Shown: piece after piece, positions 30,860 through 39,920 of the stretch | Layout of the letters: each line of letters begins with the position of its first letter | How positions within the stretch are numbered: position 1 is the first letter of the stretch | Source: Phyllobacteriaceae bacterium | Lineage (GTDB): Bacteria > Pseudomonadota > Alphaproteobacteria > Rhizobiales > Rhizobiaceae | Assembly (NCBI GenBank): GCA_002708825.1 | Contig: PAPF01000023.1 | Span: forward strand, 62,001 to 126,000 | Length of the DNA stretch: 64,000 bases | Direction of reading: 5' to 3' | Notes under the pieces: generated by a model | Databases searched by the model: none | What the model saw: only the letters and a program-made list of their open reading frames with translations | What the model was told of the DNA's origin: nothing | Translations under genes and position numbers: made by a program

Positions 30860-32002
30860 CTACCCCTTGAACCCCGGCACGGCAAGCGGATTGTCGGTCA
30901 CGGCCTGGCGGTCGGGCGTGTCGATGGCCGGCGTATCGGTGAAGGCGGCGAACATGCGCCGCACGAAATCCTCGCCGAGATCCTGCGTGATCAGCACGAT
31001 GCGTGTGCCGCGCGGCCCTTCCGGCCAGGCGTCGAGCCGCGCTGGCGGATGCATGATCGACTGCACGCCATGGATGACGAGCGGACGCTCCGGATCGTCC
31101 TTGAGTTCGACGATGCCCTTCATGCGCAAGAGCTTCTCGCCATGGGCCGAGGCCAGCAGGTCCATGAACATGGCGACCGCCAGCTTGTCGACCGGCCGGT
31201 CATGCACGATCGAGAAGGAGCGGATGCGCGCGTCATGCCGGTTCACATCGTGATTGTGCCCGCCGTGATGATGGTGGTGCCCCTCATGTCCGTGCCCATG
31301 GCCGCCATGATGGCGCCCGTCATGGCCATGCCCCGCGGTCTCCTCGGCGGCAAGCCACTTGCGAACGTCCGCGCTCTTGGTGTCCGGGTTCCAAGCCCCG
31401 CAATCCATGAGCGCCGCAACGGACGGTTCGGCCTGCCCGTCGAGGATGAGCGCATGCGGATTGAGCGCAGCCAGCCGGCCTTTGAGCGTGGCGATGGCCT
31501 CGGCGCCGGCAAGGTCGGTCTTGGTCAGCACGATGCGTTCGGCCACGGCCGCCTGCTTCACCGCTTCCACGTGGTTGTCGAGCGTGCGCATGCCGTTGAC
31601 GGCATCCACCGTGGTCACCACGCCGTCCAGCCGCAGCATCCATTGCAGCGCCGGATGGCCGATCACCGCCTGGAGCACGGGCGCCGGATCGGCCAGCCCC
31701 GTCGTTTCGATCACGATCCTCTTCAGCGCGGCGATCTTGCCCGATTGCACCCGGTCGATGAGATCGGCCAGGGTCAGCACCAGGTCGGAGCGCACCGTGC
31801 AGCACAGGCAGCCGTCGGAAAGCTCGATCACACCGTCGGCGGACTGTTCGACCAGCAGGTGGTCGATGCCCACCTCGCCGAACTCGTTGACGATCACCGC
31901 AGTGTCTTTGAGCGCCGGATCCTTCAGGAGACGGTTGAGCAGCGTTGTCTTGCCCGAGCCGAGAAAGTCGGTGACGACGGTGACGGGAATCTGGTCGGGC
32001 AT
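30860..32002 (-). CDS. CobW-family GTPase (metal chaperone) with His-rich insert
   Basis: VTDFLGSGKTTLLNRLL, GCLCCTVRSDL; HGHDGRHHGGHGHGHEGHHHHHGGHNHD insert. Confidence 0.92.
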   Translation of the reverse strand: MPDQIPVTVVTDFLGSGKTTLLNRLLKDPALKDTAVIVNEFGEVGIDHLLVEQSADGVIELSDGCLCCTVRSDLVLTLADLIDRVQSGKIAALKRIVIETTGLADPAPVLQAVIGHPALQWMLRLDGVVTTVDAVNGMRTLDNHVEAVKQAAVAERIVLTKTDLAGAEAIATLKGRLAALNPHALILDGQAEPSVAALMDCGAWNPDTKSADVRKWLAAEETAGHGHDGRHHGGHGHGHEGHHHHHGGHNHDVNRHDARIRSFSIVHDRPVDKLAVAMFMDLLASAHGEKLLRMKGIVELKDDPERPLVIHGVQSIMHPPARLDAWPEGPRGTRIVLITQDLGEDFVRRMFAAFTDTPAIDTPDRQAVTDNPLAVPGFKG

Positions 32003-32013
32003 GGGGTGTCTCG

Positions 32014-33204
32014 TCAGATGGAGGGGCGCGGCGTCGGCACCGGAATGCCCGGCGCCGGGGTGCCGCGCAACTGCGATGCAGCCGCCTCGCGAGAGGTTTC
32101 TCCCGCGGGTTCCGGCGTCGTGAAGGCCATGACCGGCGCATCCGCCGGGCGCGGGCTTGGCACCGGCACGTCGGCGAAGATGGTGTTGGCCGCCGCCGGT
32201 CCCGTCGCGCCGCCTGTCGAAACGGCCACGGCCACGGGCTCGCGGTTGAGCGGATGGAGGTGCGACGACCGGTAGACCAGCTTGCCGTCGAAATCGCGGC
32301 CATCATAGCGCGCCTGCTGGGCCTTCTGCGTGCAGATGGAGCCGCGGATGTCGGCCACCTTGTCGCGTGCCTCGCCATAGGGCTGCAGGCTCGCCAGCGT
32401 CGGCTTGCCGGCCGGGTCCGTCTCGAAGCCTTGCGCCAGCAGGTCGGCGGCGAGGTCAGCGCGGTCCTCCTGCGTCAGCGCGCCCAGCACGATGGCGACG
32501 ACCGTGCGCCCGCCCCGCGTGGCCGAGGCAGCGAGATTGAAGCCGGAGGCGCAGACATAACCCGTCTTCATGCCGTCCGCGCCGGCAAAGCGGCCGAGCA
32601 GGATATTGTAGTTCGGGATGAGTTCGCCCCCTGCATTGATGCCTTCCAGGGCGAAGAAACCGGCATAGGCCGGGAAATCGCGCCGGGTCGTGACCGCGAG
32701 CAAGGCCAGGTCGCGCGCCGTGGTATACTGCTTGCCATCGGGAAGGCCGTTTGGATTGGCGAAGCGCGTATCGTTCATGCCGAGCGCCCGCGCCTCCTCG
32801 TTCATCATGGCGACGAATTCCATTTCCGAGCCCGCGATCGCCTCGCCGATGGCGACCGACACGTCATTGGCCGATTTCACCAGGATGATCTTGATCGCGT
32901 TTTCCAGCGTCAGCACGGTGCCGACGGGGTAGCCCATCTTGCTCGGCGGTTCCTTGACCGCCCGGCTCGTCATCCGCACCGGGCTCTTCATCGACAGGTC
33001 GCCCGCCTGCACCGCCTTGAAGGCCAGCCGGGCGGTCATGATCTTGGTGACGGAGGCGGGATACCAGCGCTTGAACGCCTTGTTGTGCGCCAGCACGGCG
33101 CCCGTCGTCACGTCGGCGACCACATAAGGGTTCTGCGCCAGCGCCGGGGCGGCAAGGAAAATGGCCAGGACGGCCAGCACGAAACGGATCAGACGAGGGG
33201 GCAT
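32014..33204 (-). CDS. D-alanyl-D-alanine carboxypeptidase (serine-type, PBP5/6-like)
   Basis: SxxK in YPASVTKIM, SAN in VKSANDVS, KTG in GMKTGYVCASGFN. Confidence 0.92.
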   Translation of the reverse strand: MPPRLIRFVLAVLAIFLAAPALAQNPYVVADVTTGAVLAHNKAFKRWYPASVTKIMTARLAFKAVQAGDLSMKSPVRMTSRAVKEPPSKMGYPVGTVLTLENAIKIILVKSANDVSVAIGEAIAGSEMEFVAMMNEEARALGMNDTRFANPNGLPDGKQYTTARDLALLAVTTRRDFPAYAGFFALEGINAGGELIPNYNILLGRFAGADGMKTGYVCASGFNLAASATRGGRTVVAIVLGALTQEDRADLAADLLAQGFETDPAGKPTLASLQPYGEARDKVADIRGSICTQKAQQARYDGRDFDGKLVYRSSHLHPLNREPVAVAVSTGGATGPAAANTIFADVPVPSPRPADAPVMAFTTPEPAGETSREAAASQLRGTPAPGIPVPTPRPSI

Positions 33205-33357
33205 GACGGCTCTGGTTCAGTGTTCAGCGGTCGGGTCCGGCGGCATCGGTTCCGAAACATCCGTGGTATCCGATCCGCCCGGCGAAATCAAAGCGGCAAA
33301 GATTGACGATCCCGTGACCGGCGTGATCAATCATGCGGCCAAACGAGGAAACGTCCC

Positions 33358-34527
33358 ATGCCTGTTCTCAACCGCGCCGCCGAGATCGCCCGCGAGGCCG
33401 CCGAATGGCGCCGCCACCTGCACACCATCCCGGAACTGGAATTCGACCTGCCGGAGACGGCCGGCTTCATCGCCGCGCGCCTGCGCGAGATCGGCGTGGA
33501 CGAACTGCACACCGGCATCGCGAAGACCGGAATGGTCGCGCTGATCCGCGGCAATCTCGGCCCCGGCCCGACGGTCGGCCTGCGCGCCGACATGGACGCC
33601 CTGCCCATTCGCGAGGCGACCGGCCTTCCCCATGCATCGCGCAATGTCGGCCGCATGCATGCCTGCGGCCACGACGGCCACTCGGCCATGCTGCTGGGCG
33701 CGGCCAAGCACCTGGCCGAGACGCGCAATTTCGCCGGCACCGTGGCGCTGATCTTCCAGCCGGCAGAGGAGAACGGCGGTGGCGGCGAGGTGATGGTGCA
33801 GGAAGGCATCATGGACCGCTTCGCCATCGCCAGCGTCTATGGCTTGCACAACGTGCCAGGCGTCCCGGTTGGCCACTTCGCCACGCGGCCCGGTGCGATC
33901 ATGGCATCCACGTCCGAGTTCGACATCACCGTCACCGGGCGCGGCGGCCACGCCGCCCATCCGAACGAAACGGTCGATCCCATCGTCGCCGGCGCGCAGA
34001 TCGTCTCGGCCCTGCAATCCATCGCCGCACGCAACGCCGATCCGGTGGAATCCCTGGTCGTTTCCGTCACCCAGTTCCACGCCGGTGACGCCTACAACGT
34101 CATTCCGCAGACAGCGACGATCGCCGGCACGGTGCGCGCACTGAAGCCTGAACTTGCCGTGCTGGCGGAGGAGCGCCTCAAGGCACTGGTGACGGGCCTC
34201 GCCCAGGCGCACGGCGCGACGGCCGATATCGCCTATGTCACCAGCTACCCGGTGACCGTGAACCACGATGCCGAGACCGCGCTTGCCGCCTCCGTGGCCC
34301 GTGCCTTCGCCGGTGACGAGCAGGTGCGCGACGATGTGCCGCCGACGCTGGGCGGCGAGGATTTCGCCTTCATGCTCCAGGCCCGCCCCGGCTGCTTCAT
34401 GTATGTCGGGAATGGCGAAACCGCCGGCCTGCATCACCCGGAATATGACTTCAACGACGAGACGATCGCCCACGGCATCACCTACTGGGTGAAGCTCGCC
34501 GAGACGGTGCTGGCGGCGAAAGACTGA
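33358..34527 (+). CDS. M20 family aminoacylase/amidohydrolase
   Basis: MHACGHDGHSAMLLGAAKHLAE; EWRRHLHTIPELEFDLPETAGFIAARLREIG. Confidence 0.92.
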   Translation: MPVLNRAAEIAREAAEWRRHLHTIPELEFDLPETAGFIAARLREIGVDELHTGIAKTGMVALIRGNLGPGPTVGLRADMDALPIREATGLPHASRNVGRMHACGHDGHSAMLLGAAKHLAETRNFAGTVALIFQPAEENGGGGEVMVQEGIMDRFAIASVYGLHNVPGVPVGHFATRPGAIMASTSEFDITVTGRGGHAAHPNETVDPIVAGAQIVSALQSIAARNADPVESLVVSVTQFHAGDAYNVIPQTATIAGTVRALKPELAVLAEERLKALVTGLAQAHGATADIAYVTSYPVTVNHDAETALAASVARAFAGDEQVRDDVPPTLGGEDFAFMLQARPGCFMYVGNGETAGLHHPEYDFNDETIAHGITYWVKLAETVLAAKD

Positions 34528-34551
34528 CCGCCGGTTTTTCCACGGCCGTTT

Positions 34552-34576
34552 GGAACCGGAAGCGTGCAGGCGCGTT
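34552..34576 (+). promoter_or_regulatory. candidate EcfG/RpoE2-type general stress promoter
   Basis: GGAAC (34552-34556)-N16-CGTT (34573-34576), i.e. GGAAC-N18-TT, upstream of the NAGGN operon. Confidence 0.5.
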
Positions 34577-34627
34577 TTCCAACGTCGGGGTTTGCCTTTC
34601 GCACAGCCCCCACCTAACAATGCCGCA

Positions 34628-34647
34628 CCGCAATAGCCATATTGCGG
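34628..34647 (+). promoter_or_regulatory. perfect inverted repeat in the NAGGN operon leader
   Basis: CCGCAATA-GCCA-TATTGCGG, 8 bp perfect stem, 70 bp before the ATG at 34717. Confidence 0.55.
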
Positions 34648-34716
34648 CAAGCAGAATGTGAATACGGGGAAATCTTTCTCCGCAAAGAACAACAAGACAG
34701 GAGAATACAACCCGAC

Positions 34717-36492
34717 ATGTGTGGAATAGCCGGGGAAATCCGTTTCGACGAAAAATTTGCCAATTCGGAAGCCGTCTCACGAATAACTGCATCGCTGGCG
34801 CCACGTGGTCCGGACGGATGCGGAATAGTCCAGCAGGGGCGGTTCTGTTTTGGCCATCGCCGGCTCAAGATCATCGACCTGTCGGAACGCGCCGCCCAAC
34901 CCATGGTCGATTCCCAACTCGGCCTGACCATCGCCTTCAACGGTTGCATCTACAACTATCCGGAATTGCGGGCCGAACTGGAAGCCAAGGGCTACAGCTT
35001 CTTCTCCCATGGCGACACCGAGGTCATCCTCAAGGCGTGGCATGCCTGGGGGGCCGAATGCGTCCAGCGCTTCCACGGCATGTTCGCCTTTGTCATCGCC
35101 GAGCGGGATTCCGGGCGCACCGTCATGGCGCGCGACCGCTTCGGCATCAAGCCGCTCTATTATGCCGGACTGCCTGGCGCGATCCGCTTCGCCTCCACCC
35201 TGCCGGCGCTGGTCAGGGGCGGGGAGATCGACACAGGCATCGACCGCGAGGCGCTGCACACCTACATGAGCTTTCATGCCGTCGTGCCGCCGCCGCGCAC
35301 CATCCTCAAGGGCGTGCGCAAGCTGCCGCCGGCCACCATGCGGATCTATGACGCCACCGGCAATTTCACCGAAGAGCGCTACTGGAACCCGCCGCATGCC
35401 CGCCGCATCGAAGACAAGGGCCTGACGCGCGAGGACTGGCGCGACCGGGTGCTCGACGCGCTGCGCGTGGCCGTGCGCCGCCGCATGGTCGCCGACGTTC
35501 CGGTCGGCGTGCTTCTGTCGGGCGGCGTCGATTCCTCCATCATCACCGGCCTGCTGGCCTAGGAAGGCCAGCGCGACCTGATGACCTTCTCCATCGGCTT
35601 CGAGGAGGCCAATGGCGAGAAGGGCGACGAGTTCATCTATTCGGACCTGATTGCCGAACGCTTCGGCACCGATCACCACAAGATCTTCGTGCCGTCCTCC
35701 GACCTGATGACCCATCTGCCCGGCGCCATCGCGGCCATGTCGGAGCCCATGGTCTCCTACGACAATATCGGCTTCTACCTGCTCAGCCGCGAGGTCTCGA
35801 AACACATCAAGGTCGTGCAGTCGGGCCAGGGCGCCGACGAGATCTTCGCCGGCTACCATTGGTATCCGCCGCTGCAATCCTCCAACGACGTCGTGTCGGA
35901 TTATGCCCGGGTGTTCTTCGACCGCGACCACGAGACGCTGAAGACGCAGCTATCCGACGACTGGATTGCCGATACCGACGTCAGCCGCGATCTCGTCGCC
36001 GCCCATCTGATGGCCGATGGTGCCGAGGATCCGGTCGACCGTGCGCTCCGGCTCGACAGCCAGGTCATGCTGGTGGACGATCCGGTCAAGCGCGTCGACA
36101 ACATGACCATGGCCTGGGGGCTGGAAGCGCGCGTGCCCTTCCTCGATCACGAACTGGCCGAACTGGCGGCCACCATCCCGCCCGAATTCAAGCTGAACGA
36201 TGGCGGCAAGGGCGTGCTGAAGGACGCAGCCCGCCTCGTCGTTCCGCATGAGGTGATCGACCGCAAGAAGGGCTATTTCCCGGTTCCCCAGCTCAAATAC
36301 ATCGCCGGACCCTATCTGGACATGGTGCGCGACACGCTGTCGGCCCGCCCGGCCCGCGAGCGCTGCCTGTTCCGCCAGGAATGGCTCGACCGGCTGTTCG
36401 CCGATCCGGCGGCGCACATCACGCCGTTGCGCGGCTCGGAACTCTGGCAGGCCGCGCTCCTGGAAATGTGGCTCCAGGAGCATGCGCTGTGA
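34717..36492 (+). pseudogene. N-acetylglutaminylglutamine amidotransferase (asparagine synthase-like) interrupted by an in-frame amber codon at 35560-35562
   Basis: MCGIAGEIRF Ntn Cys; LSGGVDSSIITGLLA then TAG then EGQRDLMTFSIGFEEANGEKGDEFIYSDLIAERFGTDHHKIF in the same frame (34642 and 35581 are both 1 mod 3). ORF pieces 34642..35562 and 35581..36492. Confidence 0.85.
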
Positions 36493-38285
36493 GCAAGGGC
36501 GCCACACAGAAGGGCAAGACACGCGGACAGGCCGGCCAGCACCGGCTCAAGCGCCTGCGCGAGCAGGGGCTCAAGCCGCCCATCGACCCCCATGACGGCG
36601 GTCCGAACCCGATGAAGGAGAACTTCGCGCTGAACTGCGGCTGGGGCCGCCTCGTCTTCGGCCAGACCTTCAGCGATGCCGCGACGCTGGTCGCATCGCT
36701 GGGCGAGGAACTGCCCGACCGCCGCGACATCGCCATCTATGTCCGCGACCCGCATGTGATCCTGGCCGAGGCTCCGCAGGAACTGTTCCTCGATCCTTCC
36801 CACACCTATCGCCTGGACCTTTCCACCTACCGGCCCTCGCATGACGTTTCGCGCACCTTCTTCGTGCGCCGCCTGACATCCCAGTCGGACGCCGACGCCA
36901 TCAACCGCATCTATGCCGCGCGCGGCATGGTGCCCGTGCCGCCGGATTTCTTCTGGTCGCGCCGCGATGCCCGCGCCATCACCTATTTCGTGGCCGAGGA
37001 CGAGGCCACCGGCGAGATCTTGGGCACCGTGACGGGTGTGGATCATTACCGCGCCTTCAATGATCCCGAGCGCGGCTCGTCGCTGTGGTGCCTGGCCGTG
37101 GACCCGCAGGCCCGCCATCCGGGTGTCGGCGAGACGCTGGTGCGACGCCTGGCCGAGCACTATGCCGCGCGCGGTGCGGCCTTCATGGACCTGTCGGTCA
37201 TCCATTCCAACGAGCAGGCGATCAGGCTCTACGAGAAGCTCGGCTTCCACCGCGTCCACTTCTTCGCCGTCAAGCGCAAGAACCCGATCAACGAGACGCT
37301 CTTCACCGGCGCCGACGCCGACGCCGATCTCAACCCCTATGCCGGCATCATCGTCAAGGAAGCGCGCCGACGCGGCATCCATGTCCAGGTGCTGGATGCC
37401 GATGGCGGTTTCTTCCGGCTCACCCATGGCGGACGCACCATCGACTGTCGTGAAAGCCTGTCGGAACTGACCAGCGCGGTGGCCATGTCCATCTGCGACG
37501 ACAAGACGGTCACACGGCGTTTCGTGGAAAAGGCCGGGGTGGTGGTGCCCGACCAGTTGTCCGCCGGCGCCAGCCGTGCCGAGATCGAGGAATTCCTCGC
37601 CCGCCATGGGGAGGTCGTGGTCAAGCCGGCGCGCGGCGAACAGGGGCGTGGGGTTTCGGTGGGCCTGTCGTCGATGGACGAGGTGGACAGCGCCGTCGAC
37701 CAGGCGCGCACCGTCTCCGACGATGTCATCATCGAGGCCTGCGTGGAGGGCGAGGACCTGCGCCTTGTGGTCATCAACTACCGCGTCGTGGCGGCGGCCG
37801 TGCGCCGCCCGGCCATGATCACCGGCGACGGCCGCTCCACGGTCAGGGAACTCATCGACAAGCAGAGCCGGCGCCGCGCTGCCGCCACCGGCGGCGAATC
37901 GCGCATTCCGCTGGACGGTGAAACGGACCGGGCGCTCGCCCGCGCCGGCTTTGCGCTGGACGACGTGCCGCCGGACGGAAAGGAAATCCAGGTCCGCAAG
38001 ACCGCCAACCTGCACACCGGCGGCACCATCCACGATGTGACCGGCATCGTCCATCCGGTGCTTGTCGACGCGGCAATCAAGGCGGCACGCGCCATTGCCA
38101 TTCCCGTCACCGGCATCGACCTGATGGTACGGTCGCCAACCGGGCCGGATTATGCTTTCATCGAGGCCAATGAACGGCCGGGGCTCGCCAACCACGAACC
38201 CCAGCCGACGGCGGAACGCTTCATCGACCTCTTGTTTCCGCTTTCGGTGCCGGCTTCGGTGCGCCAGACCGTTCTGACGACCTGA
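36489..38285 (+). CDS. ngg: N-acetylglutaminylglutamine synthetase (GNAT + ATP-grasp)
   Basis: GTG at 36489, GTGA overlap; GNAT region VDPQARHPGVGETLVRRLAEHYAARGAAFMDLSVIHSNEQAIRLYEKLGF and ATP-grasp VVKPARGEQGRGVSVGL...FIEANERPGLANHEP. Confidence 0.9.
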   Translation: MSKGATQKGKTRGQAGQHRLKRLREQGLKPPIDPHDGGPNPMKENFALNCGWGRLVFGQTFSDAATLVASLGEELPDRRDIAIYVRDPHVILAEAPQELFLDPSHTYRLDLSTYRPSHDVSRTFFVRRLTSQSDADAINRIYAARGMVPVPPDFFWSRRDARAITYFVAEDEATGEILGTVTGVDHYRAFNDPERGSSLWCLAVDPQARHPGVGETLVRRLAEHYAARGAAFMDLSVIHSNEQAIRLYEKLGFHRVHFFAVKRKNPINETLFTGADADADLNPYAGIIVKEARRRGIHVQVLDADGGFFRLTHGGRTIDCRESLSELTSAVAMSICDDKTVTRRFVEKAGVVVPDQLSAGASRAEIEEFLARHGEVVVKPARGEQGRGVSVGLSSMDEVDSAVDQARTVSDDVIIEACVEGEDLRLVVINYRVVAAAVRRPAMITGDGRSTVRELIDKQSRRRAAATGGESRIPLDGETDRALARAGFALDDVPPDGKEIQVRKTANLHTGGTIHDVTGIVHPVLVDAAIKAARAIAIPVTGIDLMVRSPTGPDYAFIEANERPGLANHEPQPTAERFIDLLFPLSVPASVRQTVLTT

Positions 38286-38286
38286 C

Positions 38287-38330
38287 GCTGTCCCAGCGAA
38301 AGTGGATGCCGGTTTCGCGTCCGGGACAGC
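38287..38330. repeat. long nested palindromic intergenic element between ngg and the M42 peptidase gene
   Basis: GCTGTCCC-A-GCGAAA-GTGGATGCCGG-TTTCGC-GTCC-GGGACAGC; two perfect nested stems (8 + 6 bp). Confidence 0.65.
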
Positions 38331-38395
38331 ATGAAAAAGCAAGAGACAGGGCGCCTGCCTGGTTTCAAGGGACCGGGAGGCGATAGTGGAACCGC

Positions 38396-39541
38396 ATGAC
38401 ACGACTAGCCATCGACACCCGATATCTGGCCAGCACGCTGAAGGACCTGCTCGCGATACCGAGCCCCACGGGATACACTGACACCATTGTCCGGCATGTC
38501 TCGCGCGAACTGAAGACGCTTGGGCTCGAGGTGGAACTGACGCGCCGTGGAGCGATCCGGGCGATCCGGCAGGGGGAGCGCAAGGAAGGCGCGCGCGCCA
38601 TCGTCACCCATGTCGATACGCTGGGTGCACAGGTGAAGGCGCTGAAGCCGAACGGCCGGCTGGAACTGGTCCCCATCGGCCACTGGTCGGCCCGTTTCGC
38701 GGAAGGCGCGCGCGTCACCGTCTATTCCCGCAAGGGCGGCTATCGCGGTTCGATCCTCCCCCTCAAGGCCTCGGGCCACACCTTCAATGACGAGGTCGAT
38801 ACGCTGCCCGTCGGCTGGCAACATGTGGAACTGCGCATTGACGCGCTTGCCCGCAACCCGTCGGAACTGGAACGCCTCGGCATCGAGATCGGCGACATCG
38901 TAGCCGTCGATCCGCAGCCCGAATTCCTCGACAACGGTTACATCGTCTCGCGCCACCTCGACAACAAGGCCGGCGTTGCGCTGAAACTGGCGGCATTGAA
39001 GGCCATGCAGGACGAAGGCGTGACGACGCCCGTCGACATCCATTTCCTCTTCACCATCGCCGAGGAAGTCGGCGTCGGCGCGACATCCGTGGTCAGCCAC
39101 GACGTGGCTTCCATGCTCGCGGTCGACAACGGCACCACGGCGCCCGGCCAGAATTCCAGCGAGTTCGGCGTGACCGTCTGCATGGCCGACCAGACCGGGC
39201 CGTTCGACTACCACCTGACCAAGAAGCTGGTGGAACTGTGCCAGGACAACGACATCCGCTACCAGAAGGACATCTTCCGCTATTACCGCTCCGATTCCGC
39301 TTCGGCCATCGAGGCCGGGCACGATGTGCGAACCGCGCTGATCACCTTCGGCGTGGACGCGTCACACGGCTATGAGCGCATCCACATGCACGCCCTGCGC
39401 TCGATCGCGGAACTGCTGACCGCCTATGCGGTGAGTCCGGTCCAGATCACGCGGGACTTCGAGGAGACCGGGGGCATGTCCGGCTTCACGCGCCAGCCGA
39501 CGGAAGAAGCCGAGCAGGACCTGACGCCCGCGGGCAAGTGA
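38396..39541 (+). CDS. NAGGN-system M42 family peptidase
   Basis: LDNKAGVALKLAALKAMQDEG...TIAEEVGVGATSVVSHDV; third gene of the NAGGN trio. Confidence 0.9.
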   Translation: MTRLAIDTRYLASTLKDLLAIPSPTGYTDTIVRHVSRELKTLGLEVELTRRGAIRAIRQGERKEGARAIVTHVDTLGAQVKALKPNGRLELVPIGHWSARFAEGARVTVYSRKGGYRGSILPLKASGHTFNDEVDTLPVGWQHVELRIDALARNPSELERLGIEIGDIVAVDPQPEFLDNGYIVSRHLDNKAGVALKLAALKAMQDEGVTTPVDIHFLFTIAEEVGVGATSVVSHDVASMLAVDNGTTAPGQNSSEFGVTVCMADQTGPFDYHLTKKLVELCQDNDIRYQKDIFRYYRSDSASAIEAGHDVRTALITFGVDASHGYERIHMHALRSIAELLTAYAVSPVQITRDFEETGGMSGFTRQPTEEAEQDLTPAGK

Positions 39542-39662
39542 GGGCAAAGGCGGGCCTGAAAGGTGCATCGTTTTTGCCAGGCAAGCGCCGCGGAGCGGAC
39601 CTTCTGAAAGCTGAAATCGGGCGTTTGAAATGCCCGCGCCTTCTGCTATCAGGAAGCGTCGT

Positions 39663-39739
39663 GGTCCCGTAGCTCAGCAGGATAGAGCATCAGATTCCTA
39701 ATCTGAGGGTCGCAGGTTCGAATCCTGCCGGGATCACCA
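39663..39739 (+). tRNA. tRNA-Arg (anticodon CCU)
   Basis: GGTCCCGTAGCTCAGCAGGATAGAGCATCAGATTCCTAATCTGAGGGTCGCAGGTTCGAATCCTGCCGGGATCACCA; acceptor pairing, GGTTCGAATCC T-arm, encoded CCA. Confidence 0.95.
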
Positions 39740-39833
39740 CTTTTCAGGTCTTTGCACGAATTTGACGTCGATCCGGCGGCGCATCGGATGATGACGGGCG
39801 GAATGGCCGGCGAACACGACGCCGGTCGTTTTC

Positions 39834-39847
39834 GTGGCAATTGCCAC
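39834..39847. promoter_or_regulatory. 14 bp perfect palindrome upstream of the MBL/rhodanese gene
   Basis: GTGGCAATTGCCAC, 74 bp upstream of ATG 39921; partly extended by GTCGT...ACGAC arms. Confidence 0.45.
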
Positions 39848-39920
39848 ACGACGGCAAGGCGCAGGAACGCAAACGCCTTGAATCGCGTTTCAGATTCGAT
39901 CTGCAAACGGGATTTCAGCC

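Noticed and set aside
36312-38402. 696-aa minus-strand ORF
   Set aside because: Antisense to ngg, which has clear GNAT and ATP-grasp motifs; shadow ORF.
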